Assembly (NCBI GenBank): GCA_002686085.1
Contig: NZAC01000001.1
Coordinates: 90,743 to 154,742, forward strand
Direction of reading: 5' to 3'
Length of the DNA stretch: 64,000 nucleotides
Source of the DNA: Roseibacillus sp.
GTDB taxonomy: Bacteria; Verrucomicrobiota; Verrucomicrobiia; Verrucomicrobiales; Akkermansiaceae
A program made the translations under genes and the position numbers. The notes beneath the pieces were generated by a model. The model did not search any database and had not been told where the DNA came from. It was given only the letters and a program-made list of their open reading frames with translations. Shown one piece after another: positions 27,943-36,770 of this stretch. Position 1 is the stretch's first letter. Each line of letters starts with the position of its first letter.

Positions 27943-29379
27943 GTGAACCTTGCCAGCTACAGTATCGCAACCTTGCGGAGAATGCTTCTCGATGGAGAGA
28001 CGACCCCACGGGAAATTGTCGAATCGGTCGCTACCGCCATTTCTGCTGAGGACGATACGATTGGTGGATACCTCAGCTCAGATTTCGAACGGGCTGTCAT
28101 GGAGGCTGAAGCCGCAGACCTCTCCCTGCCACTTGGAGGAATACCTATCGCATTAAAGGACAATATTAACGCCTTGGAGCACCCCTGTAGTTGTGCGTCT
28201 CGTTTTCTCGAAAGCGGTTATCTTGCGCCTTACGACGCCACCGTGTCCGCCATGCTGAAGAAGGCTGGAGCTGTTCTCTATGGTCGGACCAACCTTGATG
28301 AGTTTGCGATGGGCTCATCGACTGAGAATTCTGCATTGAAGCAAACCCGGAACCCTCACGACACAAGCCGAATTCCCGGCGGATCGTCGGGTGGTTCAGC
28401 AGCAGTAGTGGCCGCGGATATGGCTGTGGCAGCACTCGGATCTGATACCGGTGGTTCGATTCGCCAGCCCGCGAGTCATTGCGGGGTGGTTGGACTCAAG
28501 CCTTCATACGGTCGCGTCTCTCGTTACGGCCTCGTCGCCTTTGCTTCCTCATTAGATCAGATCGGCCCCATCACAAAGACGGTGGAAGACGCAGCGCTGT
28601 TGCTTCAGGCCATTGCCGGTAACGATCCCAAGGACTCGACTTGTCTCCCTGCTGAAGTTCCTGACTACGCTAGTGCTCTTGATGAGGGAATTGCAGGGAT
28701 GCGCATTGGACTCCCCCGCGAATTCTTTGCGGATGAAGCTCTGGATTCCGGCGTGCGCTCCAGAGTGGAATACGCGCTCGCCCTGCTCGAAGGGCAAGGC
28801 GCTGAATTGGTAGAGATTTCACTACCGTCTACCGCTTATGCGGTGGCGGTTTATTATATTCTTGCTCCTGCGGAGGCGTCCTCGAACCTCAGTCGCTATG
28901 ACGGTGTCAGATACGGCAAGCGTATTGATCACGGGGATGGGATTATCCCTTTGTATCGGAATAGCCGCGCGGAGGGTTTTGGACCGGAAGTAAAGCGCCG
29001 CATTATACTCGGCACCTACGTGCTTAGTTCTGGGTATAGCGGCAAGTATTACCTCAAGGCCCAGAAGGCACGGACTTTGATTCAAGGGGAATACAAGGAG
29101 GCCTTCAAGAATGTTGATGTGATTATGGGGCCTGTGAGCCCCACCCCCGCCAGAAAGATTGGGGAGCACTCCGAATCTCCTCTGGAGGACTATCTCGCAG
29201 ACGTATATACGATCAGTGCCAATCTTGCAGGAATTTGCGGAATCAGTGTCCCGTGTGGCACCGTTGAGCGTGAGGGTAGTCAGCTTCCGGTCGGACTACA
29301 AATTCTTGGGCCACATCTCGCTGAATCACGAATTTTGCGAGCTGGCCGGGCTTGGGAGCAGCTACGGGATGCAGGGTGA
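27943..29379 (+). CDS. gatA: Asp/Glu-tRNA(Asn/Gln) amidotransferase subunit A
   Basis: Amidase subunit that releases ammonia from glutamine for transamidation. The 478-residue protein starts with GTG and has the Ser-cisSer-Lys triad: K72 in ALKDN, S148 in PGGSSGGSAAVV and S172 in DTGGSIRQPAS. gatB does not follow; the next gene, plsC, is convergent, so gatB must be elsewhere. Confidence 0.95.
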   Translation: MNLASYSIATLRRMLLDGETTPREIVESVATAISAEDDTIGGYLSSDFERAVMEAEAADLSLPLGGIPIALKDNINALEHPCSCASRFLESGYLAPYDATVSAMLKKAGAVLYGRTNLDEFAMGSSTENSALKQTRNPHDTSRIPGGSSGGSAAVVAADMAVAALGSDTGGSIRQPASHCGVVGLKPSYGRVSRYGLVAFASSLDQIGPITKTVEDAALLLQAIAGNDPKDSTCLPAEVPDYASALDEGIAGMRIGLPREFFADEALDSGVRSRVEYALALLEGQGAELVEISLPSTAYAVAVYYILAPAEASSNLSRYDGVRYGKRIDHGDGIIPLYRNSRAEGFGPEVKRRIILGTYVLSSGYSGKYYLKAQKARTLIQGEYKEAFKNVDVIMGPVSPTPARKIGEHSESPLEDYLADVYTISANLAGICGISVPCGTVEREGSQLPVGLQILGPHLAESRILRAGRAWEQLRDAG

Positions 29380-29406
29380 GATTTTATCCGCCACCCGAAT
29401 CCTGTT

Positions 29407-30027
29407 TCATACAGGATCATCGCCTCCAAGCGCGGCAATGGCAGACATCAGTTGATCTGCGATTCGCTGGTAGGCTTCCCGGGACTTTTCCTTGAGATCG
29501 GCAGGATCGAATACCACTGGGTCCCCTATGACTACCTGAATCATGTGCGGGTGATACTTGCCTCCCTTGGGCCATGACTCATAGGCGCCGAGGATTCGAA
29601 TCGGCTGCACGGGAACTCCGCTTTTGGCAACCATCATTCCGATTCCTGCCTTCGCGCTTGTGAGTTCGCCGTTTTCACTCCGCGTGCCCTCCGGGAACAT
29701 AAGGACTCGTTCACCATGCTTGAGCTTTCTGAGAAGCGATTTCATGCTCTGGAGGTCTGCATGGTCCCGGTCGATCGGGAAGGCATTTAACCTCGGGTAG
29801 AGCCAAGCGCCAAACTTTCTAAATAGCGTCTTTCGAGCGAGAAAGGCAACCGGCGTCTCATAGGCGGTAGCGACGATTGGAGGGTCAAGGTAGCTTGTGT
29901 GATTTGCCGCAATGATGGCGCCACCCTGATGGATGCGTTTATCGGCCCCAATCACCTCAACTGCGCCTCCGGTTGCAGCAAAAGTTGAACGTGCGAATGC
30001 CCTCGCTATCCAGTAAAGAGTTTTCAT
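29407..30027 (-). CDS. plsC: 1-acyl-sn-glycerol-3-phosphate acyltransferase
   Basis: Acylates lysophosphatidic acid to phosphatidic acid at the inner membrane. The 206-residue protein from ATG 30027 (MKTLYWIARA) has the catalytic NHTSYLD (H43, D48) and the glycerophosphate motif FPEGTRS (111-117). The start overlaps the cmk stop (ATGA), and the cmk-plsC order is common in bacteria. Last gene of the tyrA-aroA-cmk-plsC operon. Confidence 0.92.
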   Translation of the reverse strand: MKTLYWIARAFARSTFAATGGAVEVIGADKRIHQGGAIIAANHTSYLDPPIVATAYETPVAFLARKTLFRKFGAWLYPRLNAFPIDRDHADLQSMKSLLRKLKHGERVLMFPEGTRSENGELTSAKAGIGMMVAKSGVPVQPIRILGAYESWPKGGKYHPHMIQVVIGDPVVFDPADLKEKSREAYQRIADQLMSAIAALGGDDPV

Positions 30028-30707
30028 TCCTTCATGATTTGGGTATTCCGGGTAAACCAACCAAGATCTCGCAGCTTGCCGAGCGAGTGCTCCACGACCT
30101 CGTTTATGGTCATCTGAGAACTGTCAATCACCACGGCCCCATCAGGCACAACCAGAGGGGCTGTTTTTCTACTTCGGTCGAGCCGGTCGCGTTCACTAAC
30201 CGAATCACTGAGCCCTTCATCCGCTCGCCGTTTGTTACGGACTGACTCTGAGGCTTCAATATAAATCTTGTAGGGAGTTTCAGGAAAAACAACTGACCCG
30301 ATGTCCCGCCCCTCCATGACGAGGTCACTTTGGTCGAGCAGGCTGCGTTGAAGATCAACCAATTGCCGTCTGACCTCGGGTATCGCTGACACGGCGGAAA
30401 CCGAGGCGTTAACCGTCTCCGACCGGAGCGCCTCTCCAGGATGGGCTCCGCTAATCAGAACACGAGAGGCTCCGCCTTCCACGATGCAGGATAGCTCCAA
30501 CTCTTTAAGAATGCCTAAAACCTCATCGGCACTAGATGGGTTGGCTCCATGCTGAAGAACAGAGAGCGTCACCGCTCGATACATCTCTCCGGAGTTCACC
30601 ATGGTGAGCTCAAGAGTCTCGGCAAGGGCCTTGGCAACGGTGCTTTTGCCTGACGCGGCTGGACCATCGATTGCGATCGCGTCGAACCGTGTGTGTTGTC
30701 TCTGCAT
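30024..30707 (-). CDS. cmk: Cytidylate kinase
   Basis: Phosphorylates CMP/dCMP. The 227-residue protein has the P-loop GPAASGKST (15-23), GEMYRAVTLSV, the CMP-binding LVMEGRDIGSVVFP, and the lid Arg-rich RDRLDRSRKTAPL. Overlaps plsC by 4 nt and starts 6 nt after the aroA stop. Confidence 0.95.
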   Translation of the reverse strand: MQRQHTRFDAIAIDGPAASGKSTVAKALAETLELTMVNSGEMYRAVTLSVLQHGANPSSADEVLGILKELELSCIVEGGASRVLISGAHPGEALRSETVNASVSAVSAIPEVRRQLVDLQRSLLDQSDLVMEGRDIGSVVFPETPYKIYIEASESVRNKRRADEGLSDSVSERDRLDRSRKTAPLVVPDGAVVIDSSQMTINEVVEHSLGKLRDLGWFTRNTQIMKE

Positions 30708-30713
30708 AGCTTG

Positions 30714-32036
30714 TTATATTCTGCGGCCACAGACCTTGCTGAAGTCGTCTTCGAACCCCGGATAAGAAGTCGCGATGCATTCAGTATTCCGGATGTTGGT
30801 TTCTCCGTCAGCAAATAATCCCGCGACACTGAACGCCATTGCGATCCGGTGATCACCAAAGCAATCCAGGTTCGCGCCACGAAGCTGTGCTCCTCCCTCG
30901 ATTGTCATTCCATCGTCATGTTCTCTGACATTTGCACCCATTGCTTGAAGGTTTTCTACAACGGTGCGAATTCGGTCACTTTCCTTGACCCGCAATTCCG
31001 CGGCATCCCTGATGCATGTTGTCCCCTGCGCGAGGGCGCCTGCTACGCCAAGAATAGGGATTTCATCGATGAGGTTGGGGATTTCTCTTCCCGAGATTTC
31101 GGTCCCTTGAAGTTCACTTCCATGAACCTCAAGATCGCCAGCCGGCTCTCCATTCCCCTCGGTCGTAACGGAATGACCGATTTGCGCACCCATCCTGAGA
31201 AGGACATTAAGGACGGCGGTTCTTGTTGGGTTCAGTCCTACCCCTCTGAGTGTCAGGCTCGAGTTTTTGTTGGCGGCCGCCGCGACGAGCCAGAAGGCCG
31301 CACTGGAGATATCTCCGGGGATATCTAAGTCACACGCTTGCGGAGTCTGCCCACCTTCAATGCTGATCTCATTCTCCTTACATCCGATTCGGATGCCGAA
31401 GTAAGTGAGCATCCGCTCCGTATGATCCCTCGTAGTGGCGGGTTGCTCCACGGAGGTCGTTCCATCCGCAAACAGCCCGGCAAAGAGAACGGCGCTTTTA
31501 ACCTGTGCACTTGCTACCGGCATGACATAGCGGACAGGGGCCAGCGACCGGCCTCGAAAAATTAGTGGTGCGCACCCTTCTTTGTCCCCAGTTGCCTCGA
31601 GATGAGCACCCATGCCTTCAAGCGGCCTGATTATTCTCTCCATCGGACGAGAGCATAGGGAGGCGTCGCCCGTGAGAGTGCTCTCAAAGTCCTGACCTGC
31701 CAGGATGCCGGCGAGCAGCCGCATACCTGTTCCAGAATTCCCACAGTCGATGACCTTGGATGGACTGGAAAGGCTCATCGAGGTGCCATGTATTATGATC
31801 TCAGTTGGGCCATATTGATTAGTATCGATAGCCTCATATGCTACGCCAAGGCTCTCCATTGCCCTCAGAGTGTTGAGGCAATCTTCACTAGGGAGGTAAT
31901 TGCTAACCCGGGAAGGGCCATTCGCCAGACCTGCAATGATTGCGGCCCGGTGCGAGATGCTCTTGTCGCCGGGCACGGTAAGTTCTGCGGAAAAACCTCC
32001 AGCAGGATGAATTGTTAGCGAATGAGACGAATTCAT
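30714..32036 (-). CDS. aroA: 3-phosphoshikimate 1-carboxyvinyltransferase (EPSP synthase)
   Basis: Sixth step of the shikimate pathway. The 440-residue protein has PGDKSISHRA (22-31), DCGNSGTGMRLLAG and the C-terminal LRVKESDRI and DHRIAMAFSVAG. Its ATG overlaps the TAA of tyrA (TAATG). By eye it looks like the class containing the alanine-rich NSGTGMR rather than NAGTAMR form (class II-like, as in Gram-positive enzymes); that is a suggestion only. Confidence 0.95.
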   Translation of the reverse strand: MNSSHSLTIHPAGGFSAELTVPGDKSISHRAAIIAGLANGPSRVSNYLPSEDCLNTLRAMESLGVAYEAIDTNQYGPTEIIIHGTSMSLSSPSKVIDCGNSGTGMRLLAGILAGQDFESTLTGDASLCSRPMERIIRPLEGMGAHLEATGDKEGCAPLIFRGRSLAPVRYVMPVASAQVKSAVLFAGLFADGTTSVEQPATTRDHTERMLTYFGIRIGCKENEISIEGGQTPQACDLDIPGDISSAAFWLVAAAANKNSSLTLRGVGLNPTRTAVLNVLLRMGAQIGHSVTTEGNGEPAGDLEVHGSELQGTEISGREIPNLIDEIPILGVAGALAQGTTCIRDAAELRVKESDRIRTVVENLQAMGANVREHDDGMTIEGGAQLRGANLDCFGDHRIAMAFSVAGLFADGETNIRNTECIATSYPGFEDDFSKVCGRRI

Positions 32037-32926
32037 TACTCTTTGCGATCAAGTGCTCTGCGTCTATTTTGACCGTCCGCAAGGGCCTTTAAGATCGCGG
32101 CTCGATCCTGTTTTGTAAGGTCTTCGGCCATCTGGGAGAGAGTTGAGGCGGCTTCCCGTATGGGCTCGAGGATTTGAGAACGGTTCTGAAGGAGAATTTC
32201 TGCCCACATCGCGGGGTCGCCGGCCGCTACCCTGCTGGTGTCCCGGAGTCCTTGTCCGGAAAACCGGCCATCCTCGACCCTTTCCAGAGCGGTGAGCGCA
32301 CATACTGTGGAGAGAATGTGCGGAAGGTGGCTAATACGTCCGACGAGTCGGTCGTGTTCCTCGGCGTCCATCACTGTAGTCTTTGCACCTAGGTCCTCCC
32401 AGAATGCGGCGAGTTGGGTCACCGATTCCTCTGGCTGCTGTTGTTCGTTGGTAAGAATACACGAGGCCCCGAGGAACAGGTCTGCGTCGGCTGCGCCGAA
32501 TCCAGTCCTCTCCGAGCCAGCCATTGGGTGACTTCCAATAAAGCAGATGCCTTCCGAGTCCATGAGCTGACCGAGGGATTGGTGCGGCCAGGCTTTTACG
32601 CTGCCTACATCTGTCACACAGACGCCCTTCCTTAGGCCAACGCTCAGAATCTTTCGACCCAGCTCTTCGAGGCTGTCAACCGGAACAGCCAGAATAACAA
32701 GGTCGGCATCAGTGACGGCCTCTTCAAGAATGTCGGTGACATCGGGCAAACCAGACCTTCTGATTTCGTCGACCCGGGCTGAATTCCTTCCCCAGAGAAC
32801 TACAGACCGGTTTGGATGCCTCTCGCGTGCTGCCAAGGAAATAGATCCCCCAAGGACGCCGGGACCCAAGACTGCGATGCGGCAAAATTCAGTCACACGA
32901 ATATCAAGAAAACAAGGCCCGGTCAC
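32036..32926 (-). CDS. tyrA: Prephenate dehydrogenase
   Basis: Oxidative decarboxylation of prephenate (or arogenate) in tyrosine synthesis. The 296-residue protein has the Rossmann loop GPGVLGGSI (21-29), LVILAVPVDSL, and SHPMAGSERTG with the catalytic His. The first residues before VTEFCRIAVLG look unconserved; GTG at 32896 is an alternative start. There is no fused chorismate mutase or ACT domain. First gene of the operon with aroA, cmk and plsC. Confidence 0.9.
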   Translation of the reverse strand: MTGPCFLDIRVTEFCRIAVLGPGVLGGSISLAARERHPNRSVVLWGRNSARVDEIRRSGLPDVTDILEEAVTDADLVILAVPVDSLEELGRKILSVGLRKGVCVTDVGSVKAWPHQSLGQLMDSEGICFIGSHPMAGSERTGFGAADADLFLGASCILTNEQQQPEESVTQLAAFWEDLGAKTTVMDAEEHDRLVGRISHLPHILSTVCALTALERVEDGRFSGQGLRDTSRVAAGDPAMWAEILLQNRSQILEPIREAASTLSQMAEDLTKQDRAAILKALADGQNRRRALDRKE

Positions 32927-32971
32927 TCTGACAAGGCCTTCGGTATTTCATCTGGCGCCCAGAGTGCTGTT

Positions 32972-33370
32972 TCAGGGCACCCGGAACTTGTGTTCCGGAT
33001 CGGGGTCGTTTGGATCACGTACAAGGGTGCCTGATGGAATGGCCCTTACGTCGACCGGGTCATTTGTAAATGGATTGAACACGAAGCCCTCCTTACCGGG
33101 AATGGGTACTGCGACCCTGTAGTCCTGACGTGGAGGAGGCTCTGAAGCCGGTGTTTGAGGATCTGGAGCAAGGTCCCCCGCGTTCGGCTCGCTCGGAATC
33201 TGGTTGCGAGCATCCCGGAGGTCGGCCTGCTGTCCGGATGTAATGTCCTGTCCTGGGGCTGGATCAGGGTATCCTCCGCGGGCTCCATTGGGGTTGGGGT
33301 AAGGATAGTAGCAGGAACTCATCAATGCCGCGATGAGACTCAGCAGAAAAGGGATATGCTTGTTCTTCAT
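32972..33370 (-). CDS. Small Pro-rich lipoprotein
   Basis: Function unknown. From ATG 33370 (MKNKHIPFLLSLIAALMSSCYY) the protein has 132 residues: an N-terminal signal with a lipobox-like LMSSC (Cys20), a Tyr/Pro/Asn-rich middle, and a conserved-looking C-terminus GFVFNPFTNDPVDVRAIPSGTLVRDPNDPD. It ends 46 nt upstream of the tyrA start on the same strand. Confidence 0.65.
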   Translation of the reverse strand: MKNKHIPFLLSLIAALMSSCYYPYPNPNGARGGYPDPAPGQDITSGQQADLRDARNQIPSEPNAGDLAPDPQTPASEPPPRQDYRVAVPIPGKEGFVFNPFTNDPVDVRAIPSGTLVRDPNDPDPEHKFRVP

Positions 33371-33706
33371 GATTAACGGACAATGCTGAAGGCGGGAAAA
33401 CCCGCACTTCGCTGTGGCCACATAATGCTTCCGCAATCAGAGGAGTCAAGTCGGGGGTAGTTCAAAGCACAGGAAGTGACCACAGCAAGTCCTCTTTCCG
33501 GCTACAAGAGCGGAAAGACTATATCAAATCGACGGACTTGTTTCGGAACCGGCTACCTTTGACGAGAAATCGCTCTCGTTCTGCACTCTGCTCGCCCGGT
33601 TGCTTTCGGGAGGCTGTATTAAGTATCCTGATTTCGATCCGTCCTGCGCCCTTGGCCCTAAAGCGATTGCAGTCTCGATCTCGATCTTCCATGATCTTAG
33701 GGTCTC
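33371..33706. other. Divergent region between the lipoprotein and the IF-1-like gene
   Basis: About 335 bases without a convincing gene. It holds a perfect 7-bp inverted repeat at 33494-33517 (CTTTCCG...CGGAAAG) and a smaller CCCTAA/TTAGGG pair just before the IF-1-like start. I specifically looked for a selenocysteine tRNA here because selB follows, and did not find one. Confidence 0.45.
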
Positions 33707-33937
33707 ATGCCCGACCCCCCCATCGAAACCAGTGGTATTATTCGGGAAGCGCGTTCCAAACGGGTTTACCTCGTGGAGCTGATGAATGGTAAATCTATTG
33801 TCGGACATTTACCGGGTCGTCTAGCGGATCTTGCCTGCTCGCTTGCGCCCGGGGTTCGTGTCTGTCTGGAGATGACACCGTTTGACTTTGAAAAAGGCCG
33901 GATCGCCGGAATCGCAAAACACCCTGATGAGCAGTAA
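33707..33937 (+). CDS. IF-1-like S1/OB-fold protein coupled to selB
   Basis: The 76-residue protein matches translation initiation factor IF-1 across the OB fold (SGIIREARSKRVYLVELMNG, GHLPGRLA, LEMTPFDFEKGRI), but the usual basic C-terminal end (pattern RIVxRxR) is replaced by [12 protein letters not shown]. It is therefore a diverged IF-1 or IF-1 paralogue. It is not in a ribosomal-protein operon, where the main infA normally sits. Its last 11 nt overlap the selB start, so the two are translationally coupled. A role in selenocysteine decoding is a guess from context. Confidence 0.75.
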   Translation: MPDPPIETSGIIREARSKRVYLVELMNGKSIVGHLPGRLADLACSLAPGVRVCLEMTPFDFEKGRIAGIAKHPDEQ

Positions 33938-35870
33938 ACAGCACTTTATTCTTGGGACTGCGGGTCATATTGATCATGGCAAATCCTCTCTGGTGAGGGC
34001 TCTTACGGGCACTGATCCCGATCGCCTGCCGGAAGAGCAACGCAGAGGTGTGACAATTGAATTGGGCTTTGCGCACCTGACGCTGCCAAATCCCGCGGGG
34101 CAAGGAAGCGTCATGGAACTTGGGATCGTGGATGTTCCTGGTCATGCAGATTTCGTCAATAACATGGTTGCCGGTGTGGGCGGAATGGATGTGGCCCTTT
34201 TTGTGGTGGCTGCTGATGACGGTTGGATGCCTCAATCTGAAGAGCACCTTCATATCCTGACCTATCTGGGAATTGAAAGGACTGTTGTTGCTCTCACTAA
34301 ATCTGATCTAGCAGAGGACCTCGAGTTCTCGTTGGAGTTCGTGAAGGATGGCCTCAGTGGCACCATTTTGGAACAGGCTCCTGTGATCCCCGTTTCGTCA
34401 ACGACCGGAGAGGGCATTGATGTTCTTCGTGAGGCTTTAAGAACCCAGCTCGAGAACGCTCCTTCTGCCCCGAACTTCGGCAAGCCAGTTCTCCCAGTGG
34501 ATCGGGCCTTTTCGGTGAAAGGAATAGGAACGGTCGTTACCGGAACGCTTTCGGGGGGCGCCCTGGATGTTGGAGATCAACTCACCCTTCAGCCATCTGG
34601 GCTCAGCACTCATGTCCGGGCTATTCAGAATCATAGTGCCGCGATTGAGCGAGCTGAGCCTGGTATGCGGACTGCCCTCAGTGTTCCTGATCTCCACGTT
34701 GGGACAAGGGAGCGGCAAGGGGTCCGAAGAGGAACCCTTCTAACGGCTGTTGGGGCCTCGCCACCCCATGACACCATTAACATTCAGGTCACAAGAATGG
34801 AGCGGGCTATTCCGGGGCAGCTAGGGACAAAGCGCGATCTTCCCTCAGGAAGAAGGATCAGGGTGCACCATGGCTCAGGAGTTATAGGCGCCCGTATGTT
34901 CCTCATAGAGCAAAAGTCGTTATCTCCCGGGGAGGTGGCGTTCGCGCAGCTCCGACTGGATGAGCCACACGCAATGATGGTTGGGGATCGCCTTGTTCTG
35001 CGGGACTGGTCAGGAGAGGCAACCCTTGGAGGAGGAGTAATTCTTGATGCTGCTGCCAGTCGAAAAAAAATAGGAAGTGAGGAGCAAATTCGCTTTCTCA
35101 GAACCCGTGCTGATGGTTTTGGAGATCTTTCGCTTCTGCTGGCATCCGTGATCGAGCGAGACCGCCTCGTTGATATTGCTGAGGAGGCCTCAAGGTTCAG
35201 ATTTTCAGACCAGGAGGTGGATGCCACTGTGAAGGCAATGTTGACTGCGGAGAGGATTGGTAAGATTTCTTCTTACCTCTGTGATGTCTCCTGGTGGGAA
35301 TCTGTCCTTGATCGTGCCTGTAATCTGGTGGGTGCCTATCATAAGAAGAATACTGATCTTCCCGGACTCTCCCTTGAGGACCTTCGATTGGGTGTTATTC
35401 AACTTCTTCCCGATCCGGCAATATTTGACGTCCTCCTTGATAGCCTGAAGGGTCGACAGGTGTCTCAGCATGGCACCTATCTTGCCGAGGACTCCTTTAC
35501 GCCGACCCTCGAAGCTGAGGTGCAGCAAGCTGCCGACTATATTCAAGAGGTTCTGAAAAGTCAGCCGATGAACCCGCCGGGCCGTGCCGAGTTGTGCGTT
35601 TGTGGGAATTCTAGGCGTGCCCTTTCCTTTCTTGTCAGGAGCGGATTGGCCATCGAGTTGAGTGAAAAAGTTGTTATTCTTGCCGACGTTCACAAAAAAG
35701 CCTGTGAAGAGGTTCTCGCCTTTCTGGATCAGCATGGCCGAGCAACCGCCAGCGATCTTCGGCAGCACTTGGAAACCAGTCGCCGTGTGATCATGCCTCT
35801 GCTTGAAAGGATGGACGCCGAGGGAAAAACAAGGCGCGATGGGGATTACCGTTCGCGAGCCCAAGAGTGA
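33927..35870 (+). CDS. selB: Selenocysteine-specific elongation factor SelB
   Basis: GTPase that delivers Sec-tRNA(Sec) to UGA codons marked by a SECIS hairpin. The 647-residue protein from ATG 33927 has the G1 loop GHIDHGKS (13-20), the SelB-type GVTIELGFA (41-49), DVPGH (69-73) and TKSD (124-127), EF-Tu-like barrel domains, then C-terminal winged-helix domains ending in [31 protein letters not shown]. Lacks the substitutions expected of EF-Tu or IF-2. selA, selC and selD are not in the window. A candidate target, the UGA-containing MoeB-like gene, lies about 29 kb upstream. Confidence 0.95.
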   Translation: MSSKQHFILGTAGHIDHGKSSLVRALTGTDPDRLPEEQRRGVTIELGFAHLTLPNPAGQGSVMELGIVDVPGHADFVNNMVAGVGGMDVALFVVAADDGWMPQSEEHLHILTYLGIERTVVALTKSDLAEDLEFSLEFVKDGLSGTILEQAPVIPVSSTTGEGIDVLREALRTQLENAPSAPNFGKPVLPVDRAFSVKGIGTVVTGTLSGGALDVGDQLTLQPSGLSTHVRAIQNHSAAIERAEPGMRTALSVPDLHVGTRERQGVRRGTLLTAVGASPPHDTINIQVTRMERAIPGQLGTKRDLPSGRRIRVHHGSGVIGARMFLIEQKSLSPGEVAFAQLRLDEPHAMMVGDRLVLRDWSGEATLGGGVILDAAASRKKIGSEEQIRFLRTRADGFGDLSLLLASVIERDRLVDIAEEASRFRFSDQEVDATVKAMLTAERIGKISSYLCDVSWWESVLDRACNLVGAYHKKNTDLPGLSLEDLRLGVIQLLPDPAIFDVLLDSLKGRQVSQHGTYLAEDSFTPTLEAEVQQAADYIQEVLKSQPMNPPGRAELCVCGNSRRALSFLVRSGLAIELSEKVVILADVHKKACEEVLAFLDQHGRATASDLRQHLETSRRVIMPLLERMDAEGKTRRDGDYRSRAQE

Positions 35871-35945
35871 GACTTTCGCCAGAGTGACGCTCAAGGAGTG
35901 GATGAGAGGAGCGCGCCGAGGGCTGCTCGCATGATCTCTCATTGT

Positions 35946-36281
35946 TCAAGTAAACATGAACGCCATGAGAACGAGCGTGAGGCCGCCAAAAAGAGCCCCA
36001 GATAGCAGAATCAAGAAGGGAAAGCTCTCCTTGCTTCTCCTCCCCGCTTGTTTGTTGAGGATGTGACGCACGAGAAAGTGCAGGCCACCAAGGCAGAGAA
36101 GGGCGGGACCTGCATAGAAAGTATTGAAGGCCCGAATCAATGCTTCCAATCCATTGCTCTTGACGGAGTCCGGGCCCAGTCCATCGCGGAGAATCCATGC
36201 AAACGGCACTACTCCTAAAAGAGTGAGAAGAAGAAGGGAATTAATGAGAACAAGGATTCCTGTGTAAGCGGAACTTTTCAT
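35946..36281 (-). CDS. Small three-helix membrane protein
   Basis: Unrecognised. The 111-residue protein has three hydrophobic segments (about 6-30, 55-73, 88-110) with a basic loop HILNKQAGRRSK in between. Convergent with selB. Nothing suggests a function. Confidence 0.5.
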   Translation of the reverse strand: MKSSAYTGILVLINSLLLLTLLGVVPFAWILRDGLGPDSVKSNGLEALIRAFNTFYAGPALLCLGGLHFLVRHILNKQAGRRSKESFPFLILLSGALFGGLTLVLMAFMFT

Positions 36282-36373
36282 TGGTCACCAAATGTTTACA
36301 GCTGTGCAGACCTTAGAAAGAAAATTCTAACTTTCACACATTTGATAATCGAACCACCTTGGTCGGTTATTCC

Positions 36374-36480
36374 AGTAACAGCGGTGAATCGAAGGAGTGA
36401 GATCCAGTTTCTACTCATAAAAACACTGCAACCAGGTCTTCAGCGATCTGACTCTAACGAGACAGTGGCCCTGTTTTTGT
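36374..36480. repeat. Hairpin repeat, copy 1 (degenerate stem)
   Basis: Begins AGTAACAG, contains AGGAGTGAGATCC (36393-36405) and, 40 nt later, GATCTGACTCT (36445-36455), a weakened complement of the left arm. It resembles copy 2 over its whole length with internal divergence. Confidence 0.65.
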
Positions 36481-36607
36481 GTGCAGCTCAAAGTGGCATT
36501 CTTTTCGCCCCTCATCTTCGGTCATCACATGATCACGGGTGTCACAACATACCCAGAAAATAAATTTCACTATTTTGAAAATTGGCTGAGGACTTCGCGG
36601 TTGCATT

Positions 36608-36720
36608 AGTAACAGGCAGTCAATCGTAGGAGTGAGATCCAAGGTTCTGCATAACACAATACTCTAGACTCAAAGCTTTAGCGATCTCACTCCTGCGGTG
36701 AAGCTGCCTCGTTTCTTTTG
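36608..36720. repeat. Hairpin repeat, copy 2 (perfect 12-bp stem)
   Basis: Begins AGTAACAGG; the left arm AGGAGTGAGATC (36628-36639) pairs perfectly with GATCTCACTCCT (36683-36694) over a 43-nt loop. The layout recalls REP-type extragenic elements, though I cannot match it to a named family. It ends 50 nt before the next start codon. Confidence 0.7.
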
Positions 36721-36757
36721 CGGGTTAGCCTTGCGGTGCAGTGACTCAAGAGACAGA

Positions 36758-36763
36758 AAGGAG
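36758..36763 (+). promoter_or_regulatory. Shine-Dalgarno site fixing the start at 36771
   Basis: AAGGAG lies 7 nt before ATG 36771, which decides between this start and an upstream in-frame codon at 36741. Confidence 0.7.
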
Positions 36764-36770
36764 TCGCTTC

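Larger units (their letters stand above)
36282..36770. other. Long intergenic region with two hairpin repeats
   Basis: About 490 bases with no credible gene. It holds two diverged copies of an about 107-112-bp element that each contain a long inverted repeat (see the repeat entries), separated by an AT-rich stretch, and the leader of the following secreted-protein gene. Confidence 0.6.

Noticed and set aside
29399..29417. ATCCTGT-TTCAT-ACAGGAT hairpin between gatA and plsC.
   Set aside because: Overlaps the plsC stop codon and lacks a U tract on either strand; function uncertain.
33371..33706. Selenocysteine tRNA near selB.
   Set aside because: No acceptor/T-arm pattern (GGTTCGA-type) with UCA anticodon was found in this gap or in 36282-36770.
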